DNA of 9,468 nt from DAOQAK01 sp043801235 (GCA_043801235.1 JAZDMF010000021.1:1-9468), one strand, 5' to 3'. Counted from the first letter of the stretch, positions 1 to 6,716 are shown. The notes: a model not told the origin generated them from the letters alone. A program made the numbers and translations.

Positions 1-1
1 C

Positions 2-625
2 GGGCAGGTTACAAGGGTCACCAATACTTTTCTCGGGCAAATGCAGACAGCTTCCACATGTCCTGCCTGTGGTGGCGAAGGACAAACTATTACCGATAAA
101 TGTAACTCTTGCTTTGGCAACGGCATTGTTAAAGGCGAAGAAGTAATTTCACTGAATATCCCAGCAGGTGTGGCCGAAGGAATGCAACTCTCCGTAAGCG
201 GCAAAGGAAATGCTGCTGCCCGTGGCGGTATTGCCGGCGACCTTATTGTTGTTATTGAGGAAGCCGAACATCCGCAGTTAATGCGTGATGGTGATAATAT
301 TTTATATGAACATTATGTTACCTTCCCCGAAGCTGCCATGGGAACGAGTATTGAAGTTCCCACCATTGAAGGAAAAGTCCGCGTTAAAATTGAAGCAGGA
401 ACACAGGCGGGAAAAGTGCTGCGCTTAAAAGGAAAGGGTTTGCCGAGTCTTAATTCCTATTCACGCGGCGATCTTCTCATTAATATCAATGTATGGACCC
501 CGCAAAACCTGAGCAAGGAGGAAAAAGCGATACTTGAAAAACTTCAGAATTCACCAAACTTCAAGCCACATCCCGGACACAAGGACAAGAACTTTTTTGA
601 AAGAATGCGGGAAATGTTCAAGTGA
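2..625 (+). CDS. dnaJ: Chaperone DnaJ (Hsp40), C-terminal part, cut by window start
   Basis: DnaJ is the cytoplasmic co-chaperone that delivers unfolded proteins to DnaK and stimulates its ATPase. The reading frame is open from base 2 to the TGA at 623-625, giving 207 residues; the ATG at 41 is internal. The text just before it (GQVTRVTNTFLGQ) is the usual link between zinc-finger repeats 2 and 3, so the J domain, the G/F linker and the first two CxxCxGxG repeats lie outside the window. The last two repeats are visible as CPACGGEG and CNSCFGNG. They are followed by the two beta-sandwich substrate-binding domains (IPAGVAEGMQL, GDLIVVIEEAEHP, then GKVLRLKGKGLPS and RGDLLININVWTP) and a charged tail. 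The C-terminus looks intact. grpE often lies just upstream in such genomes, but it cannot be seen here. Identification is by motif and domain order and is secure. Confidence 0.95.
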   Translation, partial: GQVTRVTNTFLGQMQTASTCPACGGEGQTITDKCNSCFGNGIVKGEEVISLNIPAGVAEGMQLSVSGKGNAAARGGIAGDLIVVIEEAEHPQLMRDGDNILYEHYVTFPEAAMGTSIEVPTIEGKVRVKIEAGTQAGKVLRLKGKGLPSLNSYSRGDLLININVWTPQNLSKEEKAILEKLQNSPNFKPHPGHKDKNFFERMREMFK

Positions 626-627
626 TG

Positions 628-850
628 AATCCAAAGAACCAAATCCCAAGCCCAAAATCCCAAGAAGACAAAGGCCATACAGATTAAAAATAACATTTAT
701 GTATCTATATATATAATTGAATCTTCACCTTTTTTACAAAAGAATCAGAATAAACGAAATGTTATTTAGTATTTTGTTTGCTACTTTTGTGTATTGAACT
801 TATTGAACCTTGAACTTGGGATTTGGGACTTGAAATTTTGAATTTGGAAT
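628..850. repeat. Spacer with mirrored degenerate repeat arms (CCAAATCCCAAG family)
   Basis: Almost the whole gap between dnaJ and the ABC ATPase gene lies between two imperfect inverted arms. The left arm (628-664) starts three bases after the dnaJ stop and is built of words such as CAAATCCCAAG and AAAATCCCAAG. The right arm (815-850) carries the complement, CTTGGGATTTGGGACTTG followed by AAATTTTGAATTTGG. Within each arm a word of roughly 8 to 12 bases recurs with drift. About 150 bases of AT-rich sequence separate the arms. No ORF in this gap looks like a gene. The arms could pair in RNA and act as a loose terminator, or they could be a small dispersed repeat; the sequence does not decide. 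Confidence 0.6.
782..789 (+). promoter_or_regulatory. Possible Bacteroidota -7 box (TACTTTTG) for the ABC ATPase gene
   Basis: TACTTTTG fits the TAnnTTTG -7 element used by the primary sigma factor of Bacteroidota. It lies about 92 bases before the ATPase start codon. I see no clean TTTG -33 element at the usual 19-21 base spacing, so this rests on one box in an AT-rich spacer. Confidence 0.35.
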
Positions 851-881
851 TTAAAATCATTTTTTACCTAAACTTCGTTAG

Positions 882-1805
882 ATGGATCTTTTCAATGCGG
901 TAGATGTCGTTAAGCGGTTTGCACATCATACGGCACTCAACAAAGTAAGCATTTCCGTTCCCCCGCAAAGCATCTTCGGATTGCTCGGGCCCAATGGTGC
1001 GGGCAAAACCACGCTCATCAGGATCATTAACCAGATTACCGGTCCCGATGAAGGTGAACTTTTCATTAACGGTGAAAAGCTGAAACCACATCATGTGTCT
1101 ATGATCGGTTACCTGCCTGAAGAACGCGGCCTGTACAAGAAAATGAAAGTGGGCGAACAGGCCTTGTACCTGGCACAGCTGAAAGGCCTTTCAAAAAAAG
1201 ATGCATTAATAAAACTGAAGTACTGGTTTGAAAAATTTGAAATACAGGCATGGTGGAACCGCAAGGTGGAAGAGCTTTCCAAAGGTATGCAGCAGAAAGT
1301 GCAATTCATCGTAACCATTCTGCATGAACCCAGACTGCTTATTTTTGATGAGCCTTTCAGCGGTTTTGACCCTATTAATGTAAACCTGCTGAGGGATGAA
1401 ATTTTAAACCTGCGCGACAACGGTTCAACAATTATCTTTTCCACGCACAACATGGCCTCGGTTGAAGAATTGTGCAGCCATATCGCCCTTATCAATAAAT
1501 CAAGAAAAATACTTGAAGGCAGTGTGAATGAAATCCGCAAACAATTCCGGAGCGACACTTATGAAATTGATATTCTTCAGGCAGAAGGTCAGGTGCAACA
1601 GGTTTTTGGTAACGACGTGCAGCTTGTTGAAGAAAAGAAAGAAGAAGAAATTACACACATCAAAGTTAAAACCACGATCGGGAGAAATGACCTTCTTAAA
1701 AGAATGATGCCGTTTGGTGAAGTATATTCATTCGAAGAAGTCATCCCGGGAATGAATGACATTTTTATCTCACTTGTAGAACAGGATTTACAAAAAATAA
1801 ATTGA
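882..1805 (+). CDS. ABC exporter ATP-binding protein, NatA/YhaQ type (COG4152-like)
   Basis: This is the cytoplasmic ATPase that would power an ABC-2 type exporter. It has 307 residues, normal for the family. It has Walker A GPNGAGKT at 36-43, signature LSKGMQQK at 132-139, Walker B LLIFDEP at 152-158, D-loop SGFDP at 160-164 and switch histidine H189 in FSTHNM. The GYLPEERGLY segment (76-85) has Glu where many ABC proteins have the Q-loop Gln. That wording is typical of the NatA/YhaQ branch (known from the family, not computed). About 90 C-terminal residues form an accessory domain with a Lys/Glu-rich stretch near 245-255. Its expected partner, a NatB/YhaP permease, is not adjacent but begins at 3992, beyond two unrelated genes. 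The substrate cannot be told; sodium export is known for Bacillus NatAB. Start ATG at 882 fits the family N-terminus. Confidence 0.92.
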   Translation: MDLFNAVDVVKRFAHHTALNKVSISVPPQSIFGLLGPNGAGKTTLIRIINQITGPDEGELFINGEKLKPHHVSMIGYLPEERGLYKKMKVGEQALYLAQLKGLSKKDALIKLKYWFEKFEIQAWWNRKVEELSKGMQQKVQFIVTILHEPRLLIFDEPFSGFDPINVNLLRDEILNLRDNGSTIIFSTHNMASVEELCSHIALINKSRKILEGSVNEIRKQFRSDTYEIDILQAEGQVQQVFGNDVQLVEEKKEEEITHIKVKTTIGRNDLLKRMMPFGEVYSFEEVIPGMNDIFISLVEQDLQKIN

Positions 1806-1813
1806 CCGTAATA

Positions 1814-1847
1814 TAATTGCTTAACTGTTTTATTGTTTAATTGCTGT
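1814..1847. repeat. AT-rich repeat arm between ABC ATPase and four-helix-bundle gene
   Basis: The 34 bases directly after the ATPase stop codon are made of TTAACTGTT, GTTTTATTG and ATTGTTTAATTG. Each word recurs as its reverse complement further on: CAATTAAACAAT at 2281-2292 (12 of 12, from 1832-1843), CAATAAAAC at 3919-3927 (9 of 9, from 1827-1835) and AACAGTTAA at 3952-3960 (9 of 9, from 1821-1829). The arm therefore pairs with repeats downstream of the four-helix-bundle gene and with those just before the permease gene. Its last bases include the GTG proposed as start of the next gene. Confidence 0.65.
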
Positions 1848-2241
1848 GACTGTGGAAATAGAAAAAAGTAAAAAGTACCTTACACTTAATGATATTGAGG
1901 CATACTTTATTGCTTTTAATCTGAGTAATTATTTATGGGATATTGTTATAAGATGGCAATATTTCCAAAGAGACACAGTTGGAAAACAATTTACAGAAGC
2001 TGTTGATTCCATATCAGCCAATATTGCTGAAGGCTTCGGAAGGTATGGTAAAAAAGACAAAGTAAGATTTTACAGGATAGCGATGGGCTCAACATTGGAA
2101 GGAGTCGACTGGAATAATAAATCAGATGTTCAGAAATTATTGAAGGAATTTCAGTACGAACATATCAAAACTGAACTCGACAAATTACCAAGATCTATTA
2201 ATTCACTAATTCTATATACAAACAAGGTTCTTACGTTTTAA
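1846..2241 (+). CDS. Four-helix-bundle protein, 23S rRNA IVS (S23/TIGR02436) type
   Basis: The small soluble protein has 131 residues. The hallmark core runs from DTVGKQFTEAVDSISANIAEGFGRYGKK (roughly 43-70) through KVRFYRIAMGS to the final helix ending LPRSINSLILYTNK. This is the family first seen in intervening sequences of 23S rRNA and very common as stand-alone genes in Bacteroidota. It forms a four-helix bundle that oligomerises and has basic patches. Its cellular role is not established; the Avd protein of diversity-generating retroelements shares the fold. There is no ATG before the conserved region. The frame opens after a stop at 1822-1824, so GTG at 1846 (or GTG at 1852) is the best start, and it lies at the edge of a repeat arm. 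Full family length is present. No rRNA or reverse transcriptase lies in the window. Family call is secure, function is not. Confidence 0.85.
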   Translation: MTVEIEKSKKYLTLNDIEAYFIAFNLSNYLWDIVIRWQYFQRDTVGKQFTEAVDSISANIAEGFGRYGKKDKVRFYRIAMGSTLEGVDWNNKSDVQKLLKEFQYEHIKTELDKLPRSINSLILYTNKVLTF

Positions 2242-2273
2242 GATATTTATAAAAAGCATTTGAGCAATTTAGA

Positions 2274-2340
2274 TATAGGACAATTAAACAATGTGGCAAT
2301 TCAATAATTAAACAGTTTGTCAATTAATAAAATAAGCAAG
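2274..2340. repeat. AT-rich repeat arm after the four-helix-bundle gene
   Basis: A run of related words (ACAATTAAACAAT, CAATTCAATAATTAAACAG, GTCAATTAATAAAA) repeats with a period of about 10 to 13 bases. It is the inverse of the arm at 1814-1847, so the four-helix-bundle gene sits inside a pair of inverted arms about 430 bases apart. The same vocabulary appears again before the permease gene at 3914-3985. No promoter motif is evident for the RCC1 gene that starts at 2375. Confidence 0.6.
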
Positions 2341-2374
2341 TTTAAAGTTATACCCAAGTCTAAGACAAACGACT

Positions 2375-3766
2375 ATGCAAAAAAAAACATTCATCTCGAC
2401 AGTTTTATTGCTCCTGCTTTATGGATTTGCAAGCGGACAAACCATTGCTGCAGGAGGTTATCATTCCCTTTCCATATGCAACGATAATACGGTTCTGGCC
2501 TGGGGAGCCAATCCTCAAGGGCAACTCGGGAATGAAACTAATATAGACAGCAATGTTCCTGTTCAGGTAAGTTCCATCACGGACGTGGCTGCCGTTTCTG
2601 GCGGAGGATATGGGCATTCCATTGCCCTGAAAAATAACGGCACAGTCTGGGCTTGGGGATACAATTTCGAGGGTGAACTTGGAGATGGAACCAATACAAA
2701 TAGTAATGTTCCTATTCCTGTAAGCTCTTTAACAGGAGTCACCGCTATTTCTGCAGGAGGGCGTTTTTCCCTTGCCTTGAAAAATGACAGTACAGTTTGG
2801 GCCTGGGGGAAAAATTTATATGGTGAACTTGGAAATGGCAGCAACACGGATAGCAATATTCCTGTGCAGGTGAGTTCTCTCACAGGGATTATCGCCATTG
2901 CTGCAGGATATTCTCATTCTCTCGCGCTGAAATATGACGGAACGGTTTGGGCTTGGGGATACAATCCCGCTGGTCAACTTGGCAATGGAACCAACACCAA
3001 CAGCAATGTTCCTGTCCCCGTAAGTTCTCTGACAGGAATTACTGCCATTTCAGGAGGCGGGGCTCATTCACTTGCCCTGAAAAATGACAGTACCGTTTGG
3101 GCTTGGGGAAAAAATTTAAATGGTGCACTTGGAGATGGCAGCAATACGGATAGCAATATTCCTGTGCTGGTAAGTTCACTCACAGAAATCACTGCCATTG
3201 CAGCAGGAGGCTGGCATTCCTTTGCCCAGAAGAATGAGGGAACGGTTTGGGCCTGGGGAAGAAATTTCGAAGGGCAGCTTGGCAATGGAACCAACACCGA
3301 TAACTGGGTTCCTGTACAGGTGAGTTCTCTTACAGCTGTAACTGCCATCGCAGGAGGACGACAATACTTTTCTCTTGCCATGAAGAATGACAGCACGGTT
3401 TGGGCATGGGGAGACAATTTAGATGGTGAGCTTGGCAATGGAACCAACACCAACAGCAATATCCCTGTGCAGGTAACAGGACTTTGCCTGGTTGCAAGCG
3501 CAGTAAATGAAATTACTGAAGCATTATTTAATTCTTGTTATCCAAATCCTTTTTCTTACTCAACAACTTTGCAGACTGACATTCTTTTCAAAGATGCAAT
3601 TTTGACAATTTACAACTCAGTCGGACAAACAGTAAAACAAATTAAAAACATTTCGGGGCAGACAATCTATCTGAACCGTAACAATTTACCAAGCGGACTA
3701 TACTTTCTACGCTTGACACAAGACAATATAGTGACAGCAACAAAAAAAATAATTATTACAGACTGA
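2375..3766 (+). CDS. Secreted RCC1-repeat seven-bladed propeller with type IX sorting domain
   Basis: The predicted exported protein has 463 residues. Residues 1-21 form a Sec signal peptide (basic QKK, a leucine-rich core, then ASG before Q22). Seven RCC1 blades of about 50 residues follow, each with a core like TVWAWGxNxxGxLGxGTNT, SNVPVxVSSLT and HSLALKN. Seven is the number that closes one RCC1 beta-propeller. Residues 389-463, from YPNPFSYSTTL through LPSGLYFLRL to KKIIITD, form a type IX (Por) C-terminal sorting domain, which targets proteins across the outer membrane for release or surface attachment. Blades 2-7 alternate between a GTVWAWG and an STVWAWG opening, which points to recent doubling of a two-blade unit. 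The binding partner is unknown. With the gene before it, it separates the two ABC transporter genes. No secretion components are nearby, as is usual. Confidence 0.92.
   Translation: MQKKTFISTVLLLLLYGFASGQTIAAGGYHSLSICNDNTVLAWGANPQGQLGNETNIDSNVPVQVSSITDVAAVSGGGYGHSIALKNNGTVWAWGYNFEGELGDGTNTNSNVPIPVSSLTGVTAISAGGRFSLALKNDSTVWAWGKNLYGELGNGSNTDSNIPVQVSSLTGIIAIAAGYSHSLALKYDGTVWAWGYNPAGQLGNGTNTNSNVPVPVSSLTGITAISGGGAHSLALKNDSTVWAWGKNLNGALGDGSNTDSNIPVLVSSLTEITAIAAGGWHSFAQKNEGTVWAWGRNFEGQLGNGTNTDNWVPVQVSSLTAVTAIAGGRQYFSLAMKNDSTVWAWGDNLDGELGNGTNTNSNIPVQVTGLCLVASAVNEITEALFNSCYPNPFSYSTTLQTDILFKDAILTIYNSVGQTVKQIKNISGQTIYLNRNNLPSGLYFLRLTQDNIVTATKKIIITD
2641..3460 (+). repeat. In-gene tandem repeat: about 150-base unit, 300-base higher-order period
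   Basis: The RCC1 blades are visible as a DNA repeat. Sequences exactly 300 bases apart align in register without gaps; for example 2821-2880 against 3121-3180 matches 54 of 60 bases and 2641-2700 against 2941-3000 matches 48 of 60. The third copy picks up a 3-base insertion (one extra residue near 3357-3365). Units 150 bases apart share only the blade core. The pattern is therefore (A-B) times three rather than six equal units. Confidence 0.8.
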
Positions 3767-3913
3767 CAAAAACAACAGAAAAGCAAAGGGCATAACTTTG
3801 TGCTGGTGCAAGCGGGTGTTTTGTCCGCTGAATAGTCAAGCAAGACATCTCAACGAGTTGCGTCCGTCAACTGGCAGACACAAACTCAGTCGACGTCCCA
3901 CCAGTACTGGCCA
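3767..3913. other. Structured, GC-richer spacer after the RCC1 gene
   Basis: The first half of the gap before the permease gene differs from every other spacer: it is richer in G and C and lacks the short AT words. It contains GGGCATAACTTTGTGC at 3788-3803, a small hairpin with arms AGCGG (3811-3815) and CCGCT (3825-3829), the near-palindrome CTCAACGAG at 3849-3857, and the perfect 10-base palindrome CCAGTACTGG at 3901-3910. There is no T-run after the hairpin, so it is not a convincing terminator. No ORF here looks genuine. It may be the tail of a transferred segment that came with the RCC1 gene. Confidence 0.4.
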
Positions 3914-3985
3914 TTAAGCAATAAAACGATTGGATAACAATACAACAATTCAACAGTTAAACAATTAAGCCATCTAACAGTTTAT
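3914..3985. repeat. AT-rich repeat arm just before the ABC permease gene
   Basis: The 72 bases leading up to the permease start are built from TTAAGCAATAAAAC, AACAATACAACAATTCAACAG and TTAAACAATTAAGC. These are inverse matches to the arm that follows the ABC ATPase gene (1814-1847). The 10-mer ACAATTAAGC at 3961-3970 recurs in direct orientation at 5533-5542, just before the sigma-54 regulator. The arms bracket about 2.1 kb that holds the four-helix-bundle and RCC1 genes. Confidence 0.6.
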
Positions 3986-3991
3986 ATAAAA

Positions 3992-5326
3992 ATGAAAAAG
4001 ATATCGATAATCATTCGTAGGGAATATTTGTCAAGAGTACGTAAACGCTCTTTTATTATTATGACTATTCTTGGGCCGCTGCTCATGGCAGCATTAATGA
4101 TTGTTCCTGTTTATGTGGCTCAAATGTCCGATGAAGTCAAAACTATTGCCGTTATTGATGACGGTGGAATTTTTTACAAGCGTTTTCCCGATACTGAAAA
4201 TGTAAAATTCCTTTACCTGAATGAAAGCAAGGAACAGGCGCTTGATTCACTGGATCAGAGAGGGTACTACGCATTGTTGTATTTGCCTGATGAATTTCTT
4301 TCCAAGCCTACAACAGCAGTGCTTTATTATTCCAAAACCCAGCCAGGCATTTCAGTAAAAACATATATTGAGACTCTTCTGAAAAAGGAGGTCGAAGCAT
4401 CAAAACTTAATCTTGAAGGTATTGACAAAGATGTTCTTGATAAAATAAAAACCGACATCAATCTCAATGTTTATAAAACGACAGGAAAAGGCCTTGAAGA
4501 AAAAAGCAATACAGAAGTAAGCACAGTACTTGGTTTATTCTCTGGCATACTAATTTATATGTTCATATTCCTTTTTGGAACGCAGGTATTGCGCGGTGTT
4601 ATTGAAGAAAAAACAAGCCGCATCATTGAGGTTATTGTTTCTTCGGTAAAACCTTTCCAACTGATGATGGGAAAAATTATCGGCATTGCTTTAGTAGGCC
4701 TCACACAATTCCTGTTATGGATCTTACTTACTTTTACCTTGGTCACTATAGTGCAGAGTGCATTTCCCGACACCCTTAAATTCAGCAAAACCGAAACTCC
4801 CATAGTAGGAGACAGCAAAATAATGTCGCAGGAACAGTTGAAGGAAGCCAATGCCCAGCAGTACAAAAACCAGCAGATGCGCGATCTTCTTGAATCCATT
4901 TCATCCATCAATTTCGGGGTGATGATTGCGGCATTCCTGTTTTATTTTCTTTTCGGCTATTTGTTGTATGCTGCGTTGTTTGCCGCTGTTGGTGCTGCCA
5001 TTGACAACGAGGCCGATTCCCAGCAATTCATGCTGCCCATTACCATCCCGATAATATTTGCCATTGTCATGAGCCAGTTTGTTATCAATAATCCTAATGG
5101 TCCTATCGCATTCTGGCTTTCCATAATACCTTTCACATCTCCTATCATCATGATGATACGACTGCCTTTCGGCGTACCTGTAGCTGATCAGATCCTTTCC
5201 TATTCGCTGCTTATACTCGGTTTTCTGTTCTGTACCTGGTTTGCAGGAAAAATTTACCGTACAGGAATTTTGATGTATGGAAAAAAACCCACGTATGGAG
5301 AACTCTGGAAATGGCTTAAATATTAA
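3992..5326 (+). CDS. ABC-2 type permease, NatB/YhaP type
   Basis: This inner-membrane subunit of an ABC exporter has 444 residues. A first transmembrane helix lies near 20-43 after a basic N-terminus (RREYLSRVRKRS). It is followed by an extracytoplasmic domain of about 130 residues, then membrane segments near 179-200, 226-257, 308-336, 347-366, 372-390 and 399-420. The cytoplasmic motif EEKTSRIIEVIVSSVKPFQL (205-224), typical of NatB-like permeases, probably contacts the ATPase. A Gln-rich loop lies near 279-297. The only ATPase in the window that fits is at 882-1805, whose branch (COG4152) normally pairs with this permease branch (COG1668). I infer they form one transporter although two genes intervene. 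The start ATG follows an A/T-rich leader with no clear Shine-Dalgarno site. The substrate is unknown. Confidence 0.9.
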   Translation: MKKISIIIRREYLSRVRKRSFIIMTILGPLLMAALMIVPVYVAQMSDEVKTIAVIDDGGIFYKRFPDTENVKFLYLNESKEQALDSLDQRGYYALLYLPDEFLSKPTTAVLYYSKTQPGISVKTYIETLLKKEVEASKLNLEGIDKDVLDKIKTDINLNVYKTTGKGLEEKSNTEVSTVLGLFSGILIYMFIFLFGTQVLRGVIEEKTSRIIEVIVSSVKPFQLMMGKIIGIALVGLTQFLLWILLTFTLVTIVQSAFPDTLKFSKTETPIVGDSKIMSQEQLKEANAQQYKNQQMRDLLESISSINFGVMIAAFLFYFLFGYLLYAALFAAVGAAIDNEADSQQFMLPITIPIIFAIVMSQFVINNPNGPIAFWLSIIPFTSPIIMMIRLPFGVPVADQILSYSLLILGFLFCTWFAGKIYRTGILMYGKKPTYGELWKWLKY

Positions 5327-5340
5327 GGGTAACTTTTATA

Positions 5341-5490
5341 GACAAGTTAGAAGTTAACAAGTCGACAAGTTCGTCATTTCATTTATTCTTCTTCCTTCGA
5401 ATGACTATTTGTATATCGTTTTTGAGTTCCATTTGATATTTTGCCCTTATCATTTTGTCATCTTATCAACTTGTAAACTTGTCAACTTCT
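5341..5490. repeat. Spacer with mirrored arms (ACAAGTT family)
   Basis: Arms AGAAGTTAACAAGTCGACAA(GTT) at 5349-5371 and the inverse at 5468-5490 pair at 20 of 23 positions, with 96 bases between them. As in the dnaJ spacer, the first arm begins soon after a stop codon and consists of a drifting word (GACAAGTT, AACAAGT, GACAAGTT). The loop is T-rich and non-coding. The pair might fold in the transcript and help end transcription of the permease, but there is no terminal T-run right after the second arm. Confidence 0.65.
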
Positions 5491-5512
5491 CGCATCATTC
5501 AAAAACAATTAT

Positions 5513-5520
5513 TAAATTTG
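5513..5520 (+). promoter_or_regulatory. Possible -7 box (TAAATTTG) for the sigma-54 regulator
   Basis: TAAATTTG matches TAnnTTTG and lies 23 bases before the regulator ATG, giving a very short leader. A matching -33 TTTG at normal spacing is not seen, so confidence is limited. Confidence 0.35.
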
Positions 5521-5543
5521 TCTACTCCTAATACAATTAAGCA

Positions 5544-6704
5544 ATGGCAAAAATCCTGGTTATTGACGACGAAAAAAGCATCCGCAATTCGCTGCGCGAC
5601 ATTCTGGAATACGAAAAATTTGAAGTGAATGATGCAGCTGATGGCAGCGAAGGAATTGAATTGGTTAAGAAAAACCAATTCGATGTTATCCTTTGCGACA
5701 TCAAAATGCCCCGCATGGACGGCATCGAAGTGCTTGAAAACATCATGAAACTTTGCGACACACCTGTTGTTATGATATCAGGCCACGGTAGTATTGAAAC
5801 TGCTGTTGAAGCCATCAAGAAAGGCGCTTTTGATTATATAGCAAAACCCCTCGATCTGAACCGCATGCTGATTACCATACGCAATGCATTAGATAAAGGC
5901 CATCTTGTGAATGAAACAAAAGTCCTCAAGAAAAAAGTGAGCAAAACGTGGGACATGATCGGCAATTCGCCTGCCATCATGCAGATTAAAGAGATGATCG
6001 AACGTGTTGCAGCCACAGATGCACGTGTTCTGATAACCGGAGAGAATGGTACAGGCAAGGAACTTGTTGCACGATGGCTTCATGAAAAAAGCAACCGTTC
6101 ATCAGGTGCTTTTACAGAAGTTAACTGCGCTGCTATACCGTCGGAACTGATAGAAAGCGAATTGTTCGGACACGAAAAGGGTTCGTTCACTTCCGCAATC
6201 AAACAACGCAAAGGCAATTTTGAACAAGCTACCGGCGGTACGCTTTTCCTTGATGAGATTGGCGATATGAGTTTATCTGCACAGTCAAAGGTGTTACGCG
6301 CATTGCAGGAAAATAAAATTATGCGTGTGGGCGGAGAAAAGGAAATACCTGTTGATGTGCGCGTGGTTGCAGCTACAAATAAAAATGTTACCGAAGAAAT
6401 AAAAAAAGGAAACTTCCGCGAAGACCTTTACCACAGGTTATGTGTAATTTTAATTCATGTTCCCTCATTGAATGACAGGCCCAGCGACATTCCTCTTCTG
6501 GCAGATCATTTCCTTGCTGATGTCTGCCAGTCGCAGGGTCGCCCATCTATGTCATTTTCCAAGGATGCATATGCTGCTTTACAAAAAATAAAATGGACCG
6601 GTAATGTCCGGGAGTTACGGAATGTTGTGGAACGCTTGGTAATTCTATGCGACAAGAACATCACCGACAAGGATGTAATCATGTATGCACAGCCTTTAAA
6701 ATAA
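5544..6704 (+). CDS. NtrC-family sigma-54 activator: receiver and AAA+ only, no HTH
   Basis: The two-component response regulator drives sigma-54 RNA polymerase by ATP hydrolysis. It has 386 residues. The receiver spans 1-120 with acidic D8/D9, phospho-acceptor D52 in CDIKMPRMDG, S79 and K101. The AAA+ domain spans about 137-370 with Walker A GENGTGKE at 166-173, the sigma-54 contact loop as GSFTSA at 213-218 (the canonical form is GAFTGA; the key Thr is kept), Walker B GGTLFLDEIG at 231-240, arginines R292 and R298 in FREDLYHRL, and sensor II GNVRELRN at 353-360. The chain ends about 16 residues past the AAA+ domain. The Fis-type helix-turn-helix that brings usual family members to 440-480 residues is missing, and the next 44 bases do not encode one. 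No histidine kinase is nearby. It probably acts from solution or through another DNA-bound protein. Confidence 0.93.
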   Translation: MAKILVIDDEKSIRNSLRDILEYEKFEVNDAADGSEGIELVKKNQFDVILCDIKMPRMDGIEVLENIMKLCDTPVVMISGHGSIETAVEAIKKGAFDYIAKPLDLNRMLITIRNALDKGHLVNETKVLKKKVSKTWDMIGNSPAIMQIKEMIERVAATDARVLITGENGTGKELVARWLHEKSNRSSGAFTEVNCAAIPSELIESELFGHEKGSFTSAIKQRKGNFEQATGGTLFLDEIGDMSLSAQSKVLRALQENKIMRVGGEKEIPVDVRVVAATNKNVTEEIKKGNFREDLYHRLCVILIHVPSLNDRPSDIPLLADHFLADVCQSQGRPSMSFSKDAYAALQKIKWTGNVRELRNVVERLVILCDKNITDKDVIMYAQPLK

Positions 6705-6708
6705 TAAT

Positions 6709-6716
6709 TATATTTG
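6709..6716 (+). promoter_or_regulatory. Possible -7 box (TATATTTG) for the sulfhydrylase gene
   Basis: TATATTTG fits TAnnTTTG and lies 32 bases before the ATG at 6749, immediately after the regulator stop codon. It suggests that the sulfhydrylase can be transcribed on its own even though the gap is only 44 bases. No clear -33 partner is seen. Confidence 0.4.

Noticed and set aside
534..716. Small + strand ORF overlapping the end of dnaJ
   Set aside because: It lies in another frame over conserved dnaJ codons and runs into the low-complexity spacer; it has no recognisable protein features.
626..881. Sigma-54 (-24/-12) promoters in spacers
   Set aside because: GG-rich words such as TTGGGATTTGGG occur, but no TGGCAC-N5-TTGC type match with correct spacing was seen in any spacer.
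2563..3459. Long open frames on the - strand inside the RCC1 gene
   Set aside because: They arise from the repeated blade DNA read backwards and give the same repetitive nonsense peptide several times.
2641..3460. CRISPR-like array
   Set aside because: Regular spacing comes from a protein-coding tandem repeat whose units are contiguous and whose frame stays open.
3788..3913. Integron attC-like recombination site after the RCC1 gene
   Set aside because: GCATAAC resembles one core box, but there is no matching GTTRRRY-type box at the other end, no long paired arm and no integrase in view.
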